NCBI RefSeq assembly: GCF_015218165.1
Contig: NZ_CP048659.1
Span: forward strand, 3,348,001-3,412,000
Direction: 5' to 3'
Length of the DNA stretch: 64,000 nucleotides
Source of the DNA: Acinetobacter piscicola
Lineage (GTDB): Bacteria > Pseudomonadota > Gammaproteobacteria > Pseudomonadales > Moraxellaceae
Of this stretch, positions 20,188 to 27,668 are shown piece by piece. The notes beneath the pieces are model-generated. The model had not been told where the DNA came from and did no database searches. It saw only the letters and a program-made list of their open reading frames with translations. How positions within the stretch are numbered: the first letter of the stretch is position 1; every line of letters begins with the position of its first letter. The translations under genes and the position numbers were made by a program.

Positions 20188-20817
20188 TTATTTAATTTTC
20201 ATATACTTATCATTAAGTCTAATTAAATCAACCATACCTACCACATCACAATAGCGCCATTTTTTACTAAAAATTTGGTCTTCTAAACTGATAGGAAGTT
20301 TAAAAAAAATAAGGACTTGCTCTCTAATAGCCTTTCTCTCGGCAAAATTCTTTTGTAATTTGGAATATCCTGAAATCATACACACAATACCTAAAACACT
20401 AAAACAGCCGGTTAGCGTGCCAAACAATGTCCAATCCTGTTTAAAAACATGCAAGATTCCCCAAATCATCATTAGTAGTACATGCCAAAACTCAATGGTG
20501 AATGCATCATAAGGATTAATCGCTCGGTCATGTAGATAAGGATTCAAATACAATAATTGATTATGCTTCAATGCCACGACTAAAAAACCATCTTCATCTT
20601 TCTCTCTAAAAGCAACAACTTCTACTTTATTGTATGAGGAAATATAATGATCACTTAAAACGAAATGAACATCTTGATTATTTAATTTTGCTGAATACTC
20701 TTTTACTGGTATACGTTTAATGATTTTCATTCTGTTGTTAAACCAAGGGATATAATTTTGCTCCACTTCATGAATTGAAGTAATATCTCCATGCAACAAG
20801 ATAAGTTCTTTGTCCAT
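20188..20817 (-). CDS. uncharacterised membrane protein
   Basis: The 209-residue product starts MDKELILLHGDITSIHEVE at 20817. The reading frame is open upstream to 20838, but a start there has no better support. Two hydrophobic helices are clear at about residues 110-127 (FWHVLLMMIWGILHVF) and 134-155 (LFGTLTGCFSVLGIVCMIS). The soluble N-terminal domain resembles none I know. Its upstream region is shared with the divergent DUF2061 gene and contains the Fur box about 105 bp away, so iron control is possible but not shown. Confidence 0.55.
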   Translation of the reverse strand: MDKELILLHGDITSIHEVEQNYIPWFNNRMKIIKRIPVKEYSAKLNNQDVHFVLSDHYISSYNKVEVVAFREKDEDGFLVVALKHNQLLYLNPYLHDRAINPYDAFTIEFWHVLLMMIWGILHVFKQDWTLFGTLTGCFSVLGIVCMISGYSKLQKNFAERKAIREQVLIFFKLPISLEDQIFSKKWRYCDVVGMVDLIRLNDKYMKIK

Positions 20818-20921
20818 TTTTCCCTTTATTATCAACACCCCAAAGTATTCAATTTAAATCATAAACGAAACATTCTCAAAACCAATCATCATCAATCAAA
20901 AAAACTTTTTTACTTTTTAAA

Positions 20922-20936
20922 TGATAATGATTATTA
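20922..20936. promoter_or_regulatory. Fur box between a membrane protein gene and the DUF2061 gene
   Basis: TGATAATGATTATTA matches the 7-1-7 Fur consensus TGATAATnATTATCA at 14 of 15 positions. It lies 34 bp upstream of the DUF2061 start at 20971. The wider inverted repeat AATGATAAT-G-ATTATTATT covers 20920-20938. Confidence 0.75.
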
Positions 20937-20970
20937 TTTATTTAAGTTGAAAGCATTTGTGGTGATTCTC

Positions 20971-21222
20971 ATGGCTCGTATTCAAAATTTCGTACATACC
21001 AATCAACGTATTTTCAAAAAAACATTAAGCTACTACATCATGCACATTACAGTAGCAATGCTTGTGGGCTATCTTGTTACAGGCAACGTATGGATGGCAA
21101 TCACATTAAGTTTACTTGAACCCACTGTTCAAGCTGTTGCTTTTTTCTTCCATGAAAAAGTATGGAACAAAAAAGATGCTCAAGCAGCACAAGCTCTAGA
21201 ACTAGAAGCAAAAGCATCGTAA
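20971..21222 (+). CDS. DUF2061 membrane protein
   Basis: The 83-residue product MARIQNFVHTNQRIFKKTLSY continues into IMHITVAMLVGYLVTG and WMAITLSLLEPTVQAVAFFFHEKVWNK. This is the compact DUF2061 pattern with two membrane helices and a basic C-terminus. The function of the family is unknown. The start at 20971 is chosen over the open frame that reaches back to 20791, because GGTGATTCTC precedes it and the conserved domain begins there. A consensus-like Fur box sits in its promoter region. Confidence 0.8.
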   Translation: MARIQNFVHTNQRIFKKTLSYYIMHITVAMLVGYLVTGNVWMAITLSLLEPTVQAVAFFFHEKVWNKKDAQAAQALELEAKAS

Positions 21223-21651
21223 AAAATCTGTTATGGAGGTTAATCACCACTCCACCGCAGCGATGAAAACATCCTGATGATCCTAAACAAAATAACGTAC
21301 AAGCTCATCTCATAAAAAAATACAGCACCCAATCACACCAAAATAAAAGCAATCAGTCAAAAATCTAAATCTCATAAGCTCTCAAATATATCCACCAAGT
21401 ATCCTGAAGTGCTTAAAAGTGATGATGTTCTATCTATAAATAAAACCCGCTTTTTATTGTTTTTATGATGTTTTCTACAAATAGACCTTCTATTTTTTAT
21501 ACCGTGAAAATCTGTATAGCATTTTTATGGAGAAATAAAAAACGTCGTTATTTTTTATGCAATTTAAAAAAAGTAAAAATTGCTTTGATTAATTCTTAAA
21601 ATTTCTGAATAATGAATTACGCATAAAAATTCTTTATGGATGGAAATTGTT
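21223..21651. other. intergenic, no gene recognised
   Basis: About 430 bases, AT-rich. I see no gene, no RNA gene and no clear terminator hairpin. The last 100 bases presumably hold the promoter of the LysR gene. A short GTTATGGAGGTTAAT stretch near 21230 is not followed by an open frame. Confidence 0.4.
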
Positions 21652-22509
21652 ATGAATCTTGCTGCCTTTGAAGCTTTTGTAAAAGTAATGGAAACTGGGT
21701 CTATTTCGATGGCAGCAGAACAACTGTTTATCACCCAACCTGCGGTCACCAAACGAATACATAGCTTAGAAGATTATTTTGGTGTCAAACTTTTTGAGTC
21801 CGCAGGTCGTGGCGTCCAAGCAACTCATGCTGCTAACTCATTGCTTCCTAAAGTTAAAAATTGGTTAAATGAGCTAGGTGATATTCACCACACGCTTAGT
21901 CACGAACAAGGACAAGTGCAAGGTAAATTAAAAATTGGCACAAGCCATCATATTGGTTTACATCACTTGCCAACACATCTCAAAAAATATGTACAAGATT
22001 TTCCAAATGTGACTTTAGATGTGCATTTTGTAGACTCAGAACAAGCACATGAACAAGTCTTAGCTGGTGACTTAGAACTTGCCTTTCTCACTTTACCGCC
22101 ACAAGGTGATGAACGCCTGAAATATGTGAAAATTTGGAATGACCCTTTGGTTTTTGTTGTTGCACCATTTCATCCTTTGGCACAAAAGGAAAATCTAACA
22201 CTTGAAGACTTAATTGAATATTCAAGTTTAATTCCTGCATCACAAACATATACCAGTCAAATCACTTTAGCTGAGTTTGAAAAACAAGGCTTAAAACCGA
22301 AAATTACGATGAGTAATAACACACTCGAAGCCATTCGTATGCTTGTATCTATAGGCTTAGGGTGGTCTGTACTCCCTAAAACTTTGTTAAATCCCGACCT
22401 GAAACAGCTTGATATACCTGTCAATATGTATCGCCAATTAGGGATGGTTTGGCATCCTGCACGTAGTCAATCTCGTGCTGTTTTAGAACTTATTGATATG
22501 ATGAAATAA
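21652..22509 (+). CDS. LysR family transcriptional regulator
   Basis: The 285-residue protein has an N-terminal winged helix-turn-helix (MNLAAFEAFVKVMETGSISMAAEQLFITQPAVTKRIHSLE) and a periplasmic-binding-like effector domain from about 90. The start at 21652 follows GGAAATTGTT. The first residues and the short length resemble the regulators that lie beside leuCDB in Pseudomonas. The leu operon lies 1.6 kb away on the other strand, with two genes in between. Control of leu genes is possible but not shown. Confidence 0.85.
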   Translation: MNLAAFEAFVKVMETGSISMAAEQLFITQPAVTKRIHSLEDYFGVKLFESAGRGVQATHAANSLLPKVKNWLNELGDIHHTLSHEQGQVQGKLKIGTSHHIGLHHLPTHLKKYVQDFPNVTLDVHFVDSEQAHEQVLAGDLELAFLTLPPQGDERLKYVKIWNDPLVFVVAPFHPLAQKENLTLEDLIEYSSLIPASQTYTSQITLAEFEKQGLKPKITMSNNTLEAIRMLVSIGLGWSVLPKTLLNPDLKQLDIPVNMYRQLGMVWHPARSQSRAVLELIDMMK

Positions 22510-22513
22510 ATAA

Positions 22514-22547
22514 AAAAGCTCTCCTTAGTTTAGCGAGGAGAGCTTTT
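22514..22547 (+). terminator. rho-independent terminator of the LysR gene
   Basis: A 12-bp stem (AAAAGCTCTCCT at 22514-22525, AGGAGAGCTTTT at 22536-22547) has a 10-base loop. It begins 5 bp after the stop codon. Confidence 0.85.
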
Positions 22548-22570
22548 AAAAAATAATATATCGTTTCGTT

Positions 22571-22813
22571 TTACCTGACTGAATCTTCATGTAATGATTC
22601 ATTTAACTGATCAACAATCGTTGCCCATTCACCATCTGAACTGAGTTTTTCAGCTAAAAATTGACGTTGTGCTTCCGTCCAAAAATCAGCTTTAGTCAAA
22701 AATGTACTTGCATCTAACTGATGTGTTTCAATAAATTTTGCAATTCCCGCTTCGCTTGAGTCTAAACCCAATTGTTCAAATAAATTGGTCATTCTTGGAC
22801 GTGTTTGGCTCAT
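22571..22813 (-). CDS. DUF2789 family protein
   Basis: The 80-residue protein matches the DUF2789 layout: TNLFEQLGLDSSEAGIAKFIETHQL, then ADFWTEAQRQFLAEKL and WATIVDQLNESL. The family is confined to gamma-proteobacteria such as Acinetobacter and Pseudomonas and has no known function. A good ribosome site (GGAGAAAATAAA) precedes the ATG at 22813. Confidence 0.82.
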   Translation of the reverse strand: MSQTRPRMTNLFEQLGLDSSEAGIAKFIETHQLDASTFLTKADFWTEAQRQFLAEKLSSDGEWATIVDQLNESLHEDSVR

Positions 22814-22973
22814 TTTATTTTCTCCATCAGTTTTAAAATTTCTTATTTCAACATAACATTTTTAATTTTAAAGTGAAGTAGCAAATCTTAAACATCTGAA
22901 AATATTTACAAAGTTAAGACATAGATATAATCTTCTCACGATGCTGATTATTTTCAAAATATGGCAATAAAAA

Positions 22974-22991
22974 ACAGCACCGAAGTGCTGT
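22974..22991 (-). terminator. terminator of the HAD phosphatase gene
   Basis: The stem ACAGCAC (22974-22980) / GTGCTGT (22985-22991) has a cgaa loop. On the minus strand it is followed by a run of six T, 23 bp after the HAD gene stop. Confidence 0.8.
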
Positions 22992-23013
22992 CATTCATCT
23001 AAGTCAGAAGTAA

Positions 23014-23664
23014 TCAAATCGACCAATCTTGAATATCCCAACCTTGCTCTTTAGCAAGTGCTTCTAGACGATCATCTGGATTAATTGCAAAAGCATGATC
23101 AGCATATTCTAATAAAAAACGGTCATTGATTGAGTCTGAATATGCCCAAGATTCAGTGACATCACGTCCTTCTAACCATTGATCTAAACGTGCCAATTTA
23201 CCCTTTTGATAACACGGAATATTGATGACTTTTCCTGTGTATTTTCCATCTTTTACTTCAGCATTGGTGGCAATAATTTCCGTGATTCCAAACTCACGAA
23301 AAATCGGTGCAGTAATAAAGTCTGAAGTTGCTGTAATCCCAACCAATGCATGCCCTGCATCTTTATGCTTTTGAATTGCTTCAAAACCTTTAGGACGCAT
23401 TTGTGGGCGAATGACTTTTTGCATAAATAACTGATGCAACTCGGTCAAATAATCATGATCATGTTGTGTTAAAAACTCAAAAACAAATTCATTATACGCA
23501 ATCGGGTCAAGCTGCCCTGCTTTATAGTCTTCATAAAATTTATCATTCATTGCACGATGTCGGACTGGATCGACCAAGCCTTCATTGACTAAAAACTCTC
23601 CCCAAGAGTGGTCAGAGTCGGTATTTAATAAGGTGTGATCTAGGTCAAACAACGCCAATTTCAT
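23014..23664 (-). CDS. HAD-IB family hydrolase (phosphoserine-phosphatase-like)
   Basis: The 216-residue protein carries all four HAD motifs: LFDLDHTLLNTDSD (motif I at about residues 4-17), GITATSDF (motif II), a lysine in GKLARLDQWL and SDSINDRFLLEYAD (motif IV). The helical cap places it in subclass IB with SerB-type phosphatases. A phosphatase of this type lies next to rppH and ptsP in Pseudomonas too, so the linkage is conserved. Its physiological substrate is not shown. Confidence 0.85.
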   Translation of the reverse strand: MKLALFDLDHTLLNTDSDHSWGEFLVNEGLVDPVRHRAMNDKFYEDYKAGQLDPIAYNEFVFEFLTQHDHDYLTELHQLFMQKVIRPQMRPKGFEAIQKHKDAGHALVGITATSDFITAPIFREFGITEIIATNAEVKDGKYTGKVINIPCYQKGKLARLDQWLEGRDVTESWAYSDSINDRFLLEYADHAFAINPDDRLEALAKEQGWDIQDWSI

Positions 23665-23847
23665 GAAAATACTCGTTCAAACTGAAATTTAAGAAAAAAA
23701 TTGTAAATCTATCTCCGCTAGTCGATAGAAATTCGGTAAGATCATAGCAATTTTACAACATTATTACTTTGACTTTATCGAGTTGGACAAAAGAGTGTAT
23801 GTCCCCATATACAAAGTCAATGAAATTCACAATTTTTAGGTAGCCAA

Positions 23848-24348
23848 ATGATCGATTCAGAAGGTTTCCGACCCAACGTCGGGATCATTTTGGCAAATGA
23901 TATTGGACAAGTCTTATGGGCAAAGCGCATTGGTCACAATGCATGGCAATTTCCTCAAGGAGGGATCCAGTTTGGAGAAACTCCTGAACAAGCACTTTTT
24001 AGAGAACTCCATGAGGAAGTTGGTCTCTTACCAGAGCATGTCCAAATAATTGCGCAAACCGAAGGTTGGCTGCATTATCGTTTGCCACTTCGATACATTA
24101 GATCGGACTCCGATCCTGTATGTATTGGACAAAAGCAGAAATGGTTTTTATTAAAATTGGTCGCTTCAACGAAGTATATTCAGTTGAATCTTTCTGACCC
24201 ACCAGAGTTTGATCAATGGCAATGGGTCAGCTATTGGTATCCACTTGGACAAGTGGTGAATTTTAAACGTGATGTTTATCGTAAAGCAATGATGGAGTTA
24301 TGTATGCAAATGCCACAGCGTTTACCTGAAAATGCCATAAAAATGTAA
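23848..24348 (+). CDS. rppH: RNA pyrophosphohydrolase
   Basis: The 166-residue Nudix hydrolase removes pyrophosphate from 5' triphosphate RNA, opening transcripts to RNase E-dependent decay. The Nudix box is at residues 38-60 ([23 protein letters not shown]) and the N-terminal [13 protein letters not shown] is RppH-type. It precedes ptsP on the same strand with an 82 bp gap, as in other gamma-proteobacteria. Confidence 0.96.
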   Translation: MIDSEGFRPNVGIILANDIGQVLWAKRIGHNAWQFPQGGIQFGETPEQALFRELHEEVGLLPEHVQIIAQTEGWLHYRLPLRYIRSDSDPVCIGQKQKWFLLKLVASTKYIQLNLSDPPEFDQWQWVSYWYPLGQVVNFKRDVYRKAMMELCMQMPQRLPENAIKM

Positions 24349-24430
24349 ATGATTTTTCAGGGAGGTACTGCTATAAATAATAGGTCATCTTGCAACTCAA
24401 GCACCATCTAAATTTAAGGAGCTTATATTC

Positions 24431-26728
24431 ATGTCGAACATGCAACTGGACACGCTAAGACGTATTGTCCAAGAGATTAATACCTCGGTCAGCTTGCATG
24501 AATCTTTAGAAATTATGGTCAATCAAGTTTCTGAAGCCATGCACGTGGATGTCTGCTCCATTTATTTGTTGGATGAGCGTAATCAACGTTTTGTCCTCAT
24601 GGCAACCAAAGGACTAAACCCAAACTCTGTTGGAACGGTATCATTACATACCAGTGAAGGTTTAGTGGGCTTAGTTGGGCAACGTGAGGAAATCGTCAAT
24701 TTAGACAATGCCTTCAAACATGAACGCTTTGCCTATTTTCCTGAAACAGGCGAGGAAATTTATAATTCCTTCCTTGGTGTACCTGTCATGTATCGCCGTA
24801 AGGTGATGGGCGTTCTCGTGGTACAAAATAAAGAACCTCAGGATTTCAGCGAAGCGGCTGAGTCATTCTTGGTCACACTGTGCGCTCAACTGTCAGGTGT
24901 TATTGCGCATGCGCATGCCGTGGGTAATATCGATGTTTTTCGTAAACCCAATAGTTTACCGACCTATAAAACCTTCCAAGGCATTTCAGGTTCAGGAGGC
25001 ATTGCCATTGGTCGTGCCGTTATTTTATATCCACCTGCAGATCTGGCAGCAGTACCTGACCGTGAAGCAGACGATATTAGTGAAGAGTTGCAACTTTTAG
25101 ACCATGCCATTGCTTCAGTACGCAATGAAATTCAGTCTCTAGATGACAAAATGCAAGATGCATTAATGGCAGAAGAACGTGCCCTGTTTAGTGTGTTCTT
25201 GCGTATGCTTGATGAGAATGCATTACCGTCTGAGATTAAAACAGAAATTCGTGATGGTCATTGGGCACAAGGTGCGGTACGTATTGTCATCGACAAACAT
25301 ATTGCGCTCTTTGCACAAATGGAAGATGACTATTTACGTGAACGTGTCTCAGATTTAAAAGATTTGGGTCGTCGTATTTTAGCCTATTTACAAGAAGCCG
25401 ATTCGAGTCATCGTGAGTTGACAGATGAAAGTATTCTGATTGGAGATGAAATCTCTACTGCCGCCTTGGTAGAATTGCCTGTCGATAAAATTGCAGCGAT
25501 TGTTACCACTGAAGGAGCCATGAACTCACACATGGTGATTGTCGCACGTGCACTTGGCATTCCAACTGTCGTTGGGGTCACTGAACTTCCCGTCAATACA
25601 CTCGATGATGTGGAAATGATTGTCGATGCACATCAAGGGCGTGTTTTTATCAATCCACCTCGTCGCTTGCGTACCCGCTATAAAGAAATTCAAAAAGAAG
25701 AAGAACAAATTGCCAAAGATTTAAAACAGTATGAAACGAAGGATGCTGTCACACCTGATGGTGTTGCAGTCAAACTCTATGTCAATACAGGCTTAATGAT
25801 TGATGTCGTTCGTGGCGTGCAACGTGGTGCCAAAGGCGTTGGTTTATATCGTTCTGAAATTCCATTTATGCTGCGTGAGCGCTTTCCGGGTGAAGAAGAA
25901 CAACGGGCAATTTACCGTCAACAACTCAGCCACTTTGCCAATAAACCTGTGGTCATGCGGACACTAGATATTGGTGCGGACAAAGACTTACCTTATTTCT
26001 CGATTGAAGAAGAAAACTCAGCATTAGGTTGGCGTGGTATTCGCTTTACCCTTGATCATCCTGAAATTTTTTCTTCACAAATCCGTGCCATGCTCAAAGC
26101 CAGCATTGGTTTAAATAACTTACATATTTTACTGCCTATGGTGACTAGTGTCAGTGAAGTTGAAGAAGCATTATATTTACTTGAGCGTGATTGGGTAGCT
26201 GTACAAGAGGAAGAACAGGTCAGGATCACCAAACCTAAAATCGGCATCATGGTTGAAGTTCCAAGTGTACTTTTACAGATTGATGAGTTTGCGCCTTTGG
26301 TCGACTTTTTCTCTGTCGGCTCTAATGATTTAACTCAATATTTACTTGCTGTTGACCGTAATAATCCACGTGTAGCCAATGTTTATTCGCATTCACATCC
26401 TGCGGTACTTCGTGCCTTAACACGCTTAGTACAAGAATGTCATAAGTACGATAAACCTGTCAGTATTTGTGGCGAAATGGCGGGCGATCCATTGACTGCA
26501 ATTTTACTCATGGCGATGGGCTTCAATACCCTGTCGATGAGTTCAAGTAATATTTTACGCGTACGTAAAGCAATTTGTCATGTGCCTATGCCTGATGCCC
26601 AAGCACTATTAGATCAATCTTTAAAAATGAATAATCCACTCATGGTTAAAAGTTTATTAGAATATTATTTTAAAACGCATGGCTTAGCAGATATGGTGAA
26701 AAACTCTTCTCGTGTGGTCAGTTTATAA
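24431..26728 (+). CDS. ptsP: phosphoenolpyruvate-protein phosphotransferase PtsP (EI-Ntr)
   Basis: The 765-residue first enzyme of the nitrogen-related PTS takes phosphate from PEP and passes it to NPr. It has an N-terminal GAF domain (about 1-160), then the enzyme I N-domain and the phospho-histidine H367 in GAMNSHMVIVARALGIP. The PEP-binding TIM barrel follows, with GLYRSEIPFM, SVGSNDLTQYLLAVDRNN and the active cysteine in SICGEMAGDP. GAGCTTATATTC precedes the ATG. The GAF domain is known in Pseudomonas and E. coli to bind glutamine as a nitrogen signal. Confidence 0.96.
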   Translation: MSNMQLDTLRRIVQEINTSVSLHESLEIMVNQVSEAMHVDVCSIYLLDERNQRFVLMATKGLNPNSVGTVSLHTSEGLVGLVGQREEIVNLDNAFKHERFAYFPETGEEIYNSFLGVPVMYRRKVMGVLVVQNKEPQDFSEAAESFLVTLCAQLSGVIAHAHAVGNIDVFRKPNSLPTYKTFQGISGSGGIAIGRAVILYPPADLAAVPDREADDISEELQLLDHAIASVRNEIQSLDDKMQDALMAEERALFSVFLRMLDENALPSEIKTEIRDGHWAQGAVRIVIDKHIALFAQMEDDYLRERVSDLKDLGRRILAYLQEADSSHRELTDESILIGDEISTAALVELPVDKIAAIVTTEGAMNSHMVIVARALGIPTVVGVTELPVNTLDDVEMIVDAHQGRVFINPPRRLRTRYKEIQKEEEQIAKDLKQYETKDAVTPDGVAVKLYVNTGLMIDVVRGVQRGAKGVGLYRSEIPFMLRERFPGEEEQRAIYRQQLSHFANKPVVMRTLDIGADKDLPYFSIEEENSALGWRGIRFTLDHPEIFSSQIRAMLKASIGLNNLHILLPMVTSVSEVEEALYLLERDWVAVQEEEQVRITKPKIGIMVEVPSVLLQIDEFAPLVDFFSVGSNDLTQYLLAVDRNNPRVANVYSHSHPAVLRALTRLVQECHKYDKPVSICGEMAGDPLTAILLMAMGFNTLSMSSSNILRVRKAICHVPMPDAQALLDQSLKMNNPLMVKSLLEYYFKTHGLADMVKNSSRVVSL

Positions 26729-26747
26729 TTTAAATCGTTTATCAATT

Positions 26748-26933
26748 TTAACAAAGTAATAGAAAGTAAAAAGGTCGATAATCATCAGAATATCGACCTT
26801 TTTTGTGTTTAGAATAACCACGTTTTGCATCTTTTTTTCGATCTACAAAAGTTTGGCTTTTGTTAAAATCGTTCATGTGTTTCGCCACAAAGTTGTGAAT
26901 CACAACTTCTGGCGTAGCTTTTTTCTTCGCCAT
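26748..26933 (-). CDS. small basic conserved protein
   Basis: This 61-residue protein (MAKKKATPEVVIHNFVAKHM, then KSQTFVDRKKDAKRGYSKHK) is lysine and arginine rich. It fits a family of about 60-aa gamma-proteobacterial proteins with a conserved F-x-DRKK-x3-RG-x-KHK block, which I know only as hypothetical. The start at 26933 is the sole plausible ATG. Its last 15 or so codons coincide with a transcription terminator hairpin that serves ptsP from the other strand. It may act on RNA or ribosomes, given its composition, but that is speculation. Confidence 0.65.
   Translation of the reverse strand: MAKKKATPEVVIHNFVAKHMNDFNKSQTFVDRKKDAKRGYSKHKKGRYSDDYRPFYFLLLC
26771..26804 (+). terminator. terminator of ptsP inside the end of a convergent gene
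   Basis: A perfect 10-bp stem (AAGGTCGATA at 26771-26780, TATCGACCTT at 26791-26800) is followed by a T tract to 26804. It lies 42 bp after the ptsP stop and within the coding sequence of the minus-strand 61-aa gene. Confidence 0.8.
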
Positions 26934-27245
26934 TTGATTGACCTTTTATATTAAAAACATCAGCATGATGTGAAGCATATAATGCGCTTTTTTGTGCAAA
27001 ATACAAGCGGATCAAGTACTCATTTGATATAAAAATGTTATTTTCTATCACTGATATTTTAATAATAACTTTAGAAATCAGCAAACTTCTAACTTATTTT
27101 CATAAATAACTCAATATCTTAAGTATTTAAAATCATAATTTAACAATTTATTAAATATTTTCAAAAAGATAAATTTGCTTTATTTTAAAAACGTATATAT
27201 ATTGTATATACATTTTTAATCATCACCTTTAGGGATAAAAACGTT
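26934..27245. other. AT-rich intergenic region
   Basis: About 310 bases of high AT content with no gene seen. It separates the divergent promoters of the small basic gene (26933, minus) and the RHH-like gene (27246, plus). Homopolymeric AT runs near 27100-27180 are consistent with promoter or intrinsically bent DNA. Confidence 0.4.
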
Positions 27246-27440
27246 ATGGCTGAATTACCCAAAAAAACAAAGGTGAATAAAAAAGATGGACAGCTCTTAA
27301 TTCGCATTAATAGTGCTGAGCGCGATGAGTTTTTACAACTCTGTGAGCATCTGGACACCAGTGCAGCACGTGAATTAAGAAAATTTATCCGTAGTTTTAT
27401 CAAAAAACATCAGCCAACGGATCTTCAATCGAAGGAGTAA
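27246..27440 (+). CDS. small protein with ribbon-helix-helix-like pattern
   Basis: The 64-residue product has a basic start, then GQLLIRINSAERDEFLQLC and ELRKFIRSFIKKHQP. A short beta strand (QLLIRIN) followed by two helices is the arrangement of a ribbon-helix-helix DNA-binding protein, but no direct family match is claimed. TTTAGGGATAAAAACGTT precedes the ATG. The downstream 37-aa gene has its ribosome site (GAAGGAG) overlapping the stop codon of this one, so the two are translated from one message. Confidence 0.6.
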   Translation: MAELPKKTKVNKKDGQLLIRINSAERDEFLQLCEHLDTSAARELRKFIRSFIKKHQPTDLQSKE

Positions 27441-27444
27441 CATG

Positions 27445-27558
27445 ATGTCAAAGCAAGTTAAATCTTTAAAGAAAAAAATCAAAGCACGTTTGGACAAAAT
27501 TTCAAAACACGAAGGTAAATTGAAAAAGCTCCAAAAAAAGCTGAAAAAACAAAAGTAA
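27445..27558 (+). CDS. 37-residue lysine-rich peptide
   Basis: The frame from ATG 27445 (or 27442) reads MSKQVKSLKKKIKARL, then DKISKHEGKLKKLQKKLKKQK and a stop at 27556-27558. Sixteen of 37 residues are lysine, and heptad spacing of leucine and isoleucine predicts a short coiled coil or amphipathic helix. A strong ribosome site, GAAGGAG, lies 7 bases upstream of 27445. It follows the RHH-like gene directly. It is too short for default gene callers and its function is unknown. Confidence 0.55.
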   Translation: MSKQVKSLKKKIKARLDKISKHEGKLKKLQKKLKKQK

Positions 27559-27605
27559 TCGCGATTACTTTTCCAAGCTTGAACCTTAATCAAAACGCTT
27601 AAAAT

Positions 27606-27632
27606 GAAGGTCATCATAAAATGATGACCTTC
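27606..27632. terminator. hairpin between convergent genes
   Basis: A perfect 12-bp stem (GAAGGTCATCAT 27606-27617, ATGATGACCTTC 27621-27632) has a three-base loop. T tracts are weak on both sides, so it may be a terminator for the small genes (+) and the AidB-like gene (-). Confidence 0.6.
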
Positions 27633-27668
27633 GTGTTTAAAACTGATCTGTTTTGAATCTCGAAACGT

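Noticed and set aside
21611..21638. XerC-like arm (ATTACGCATAA) near the LysR start
   Set aside because: The second arm does not match XerD (TTTATGGATGG), so it is not a dif-like site.
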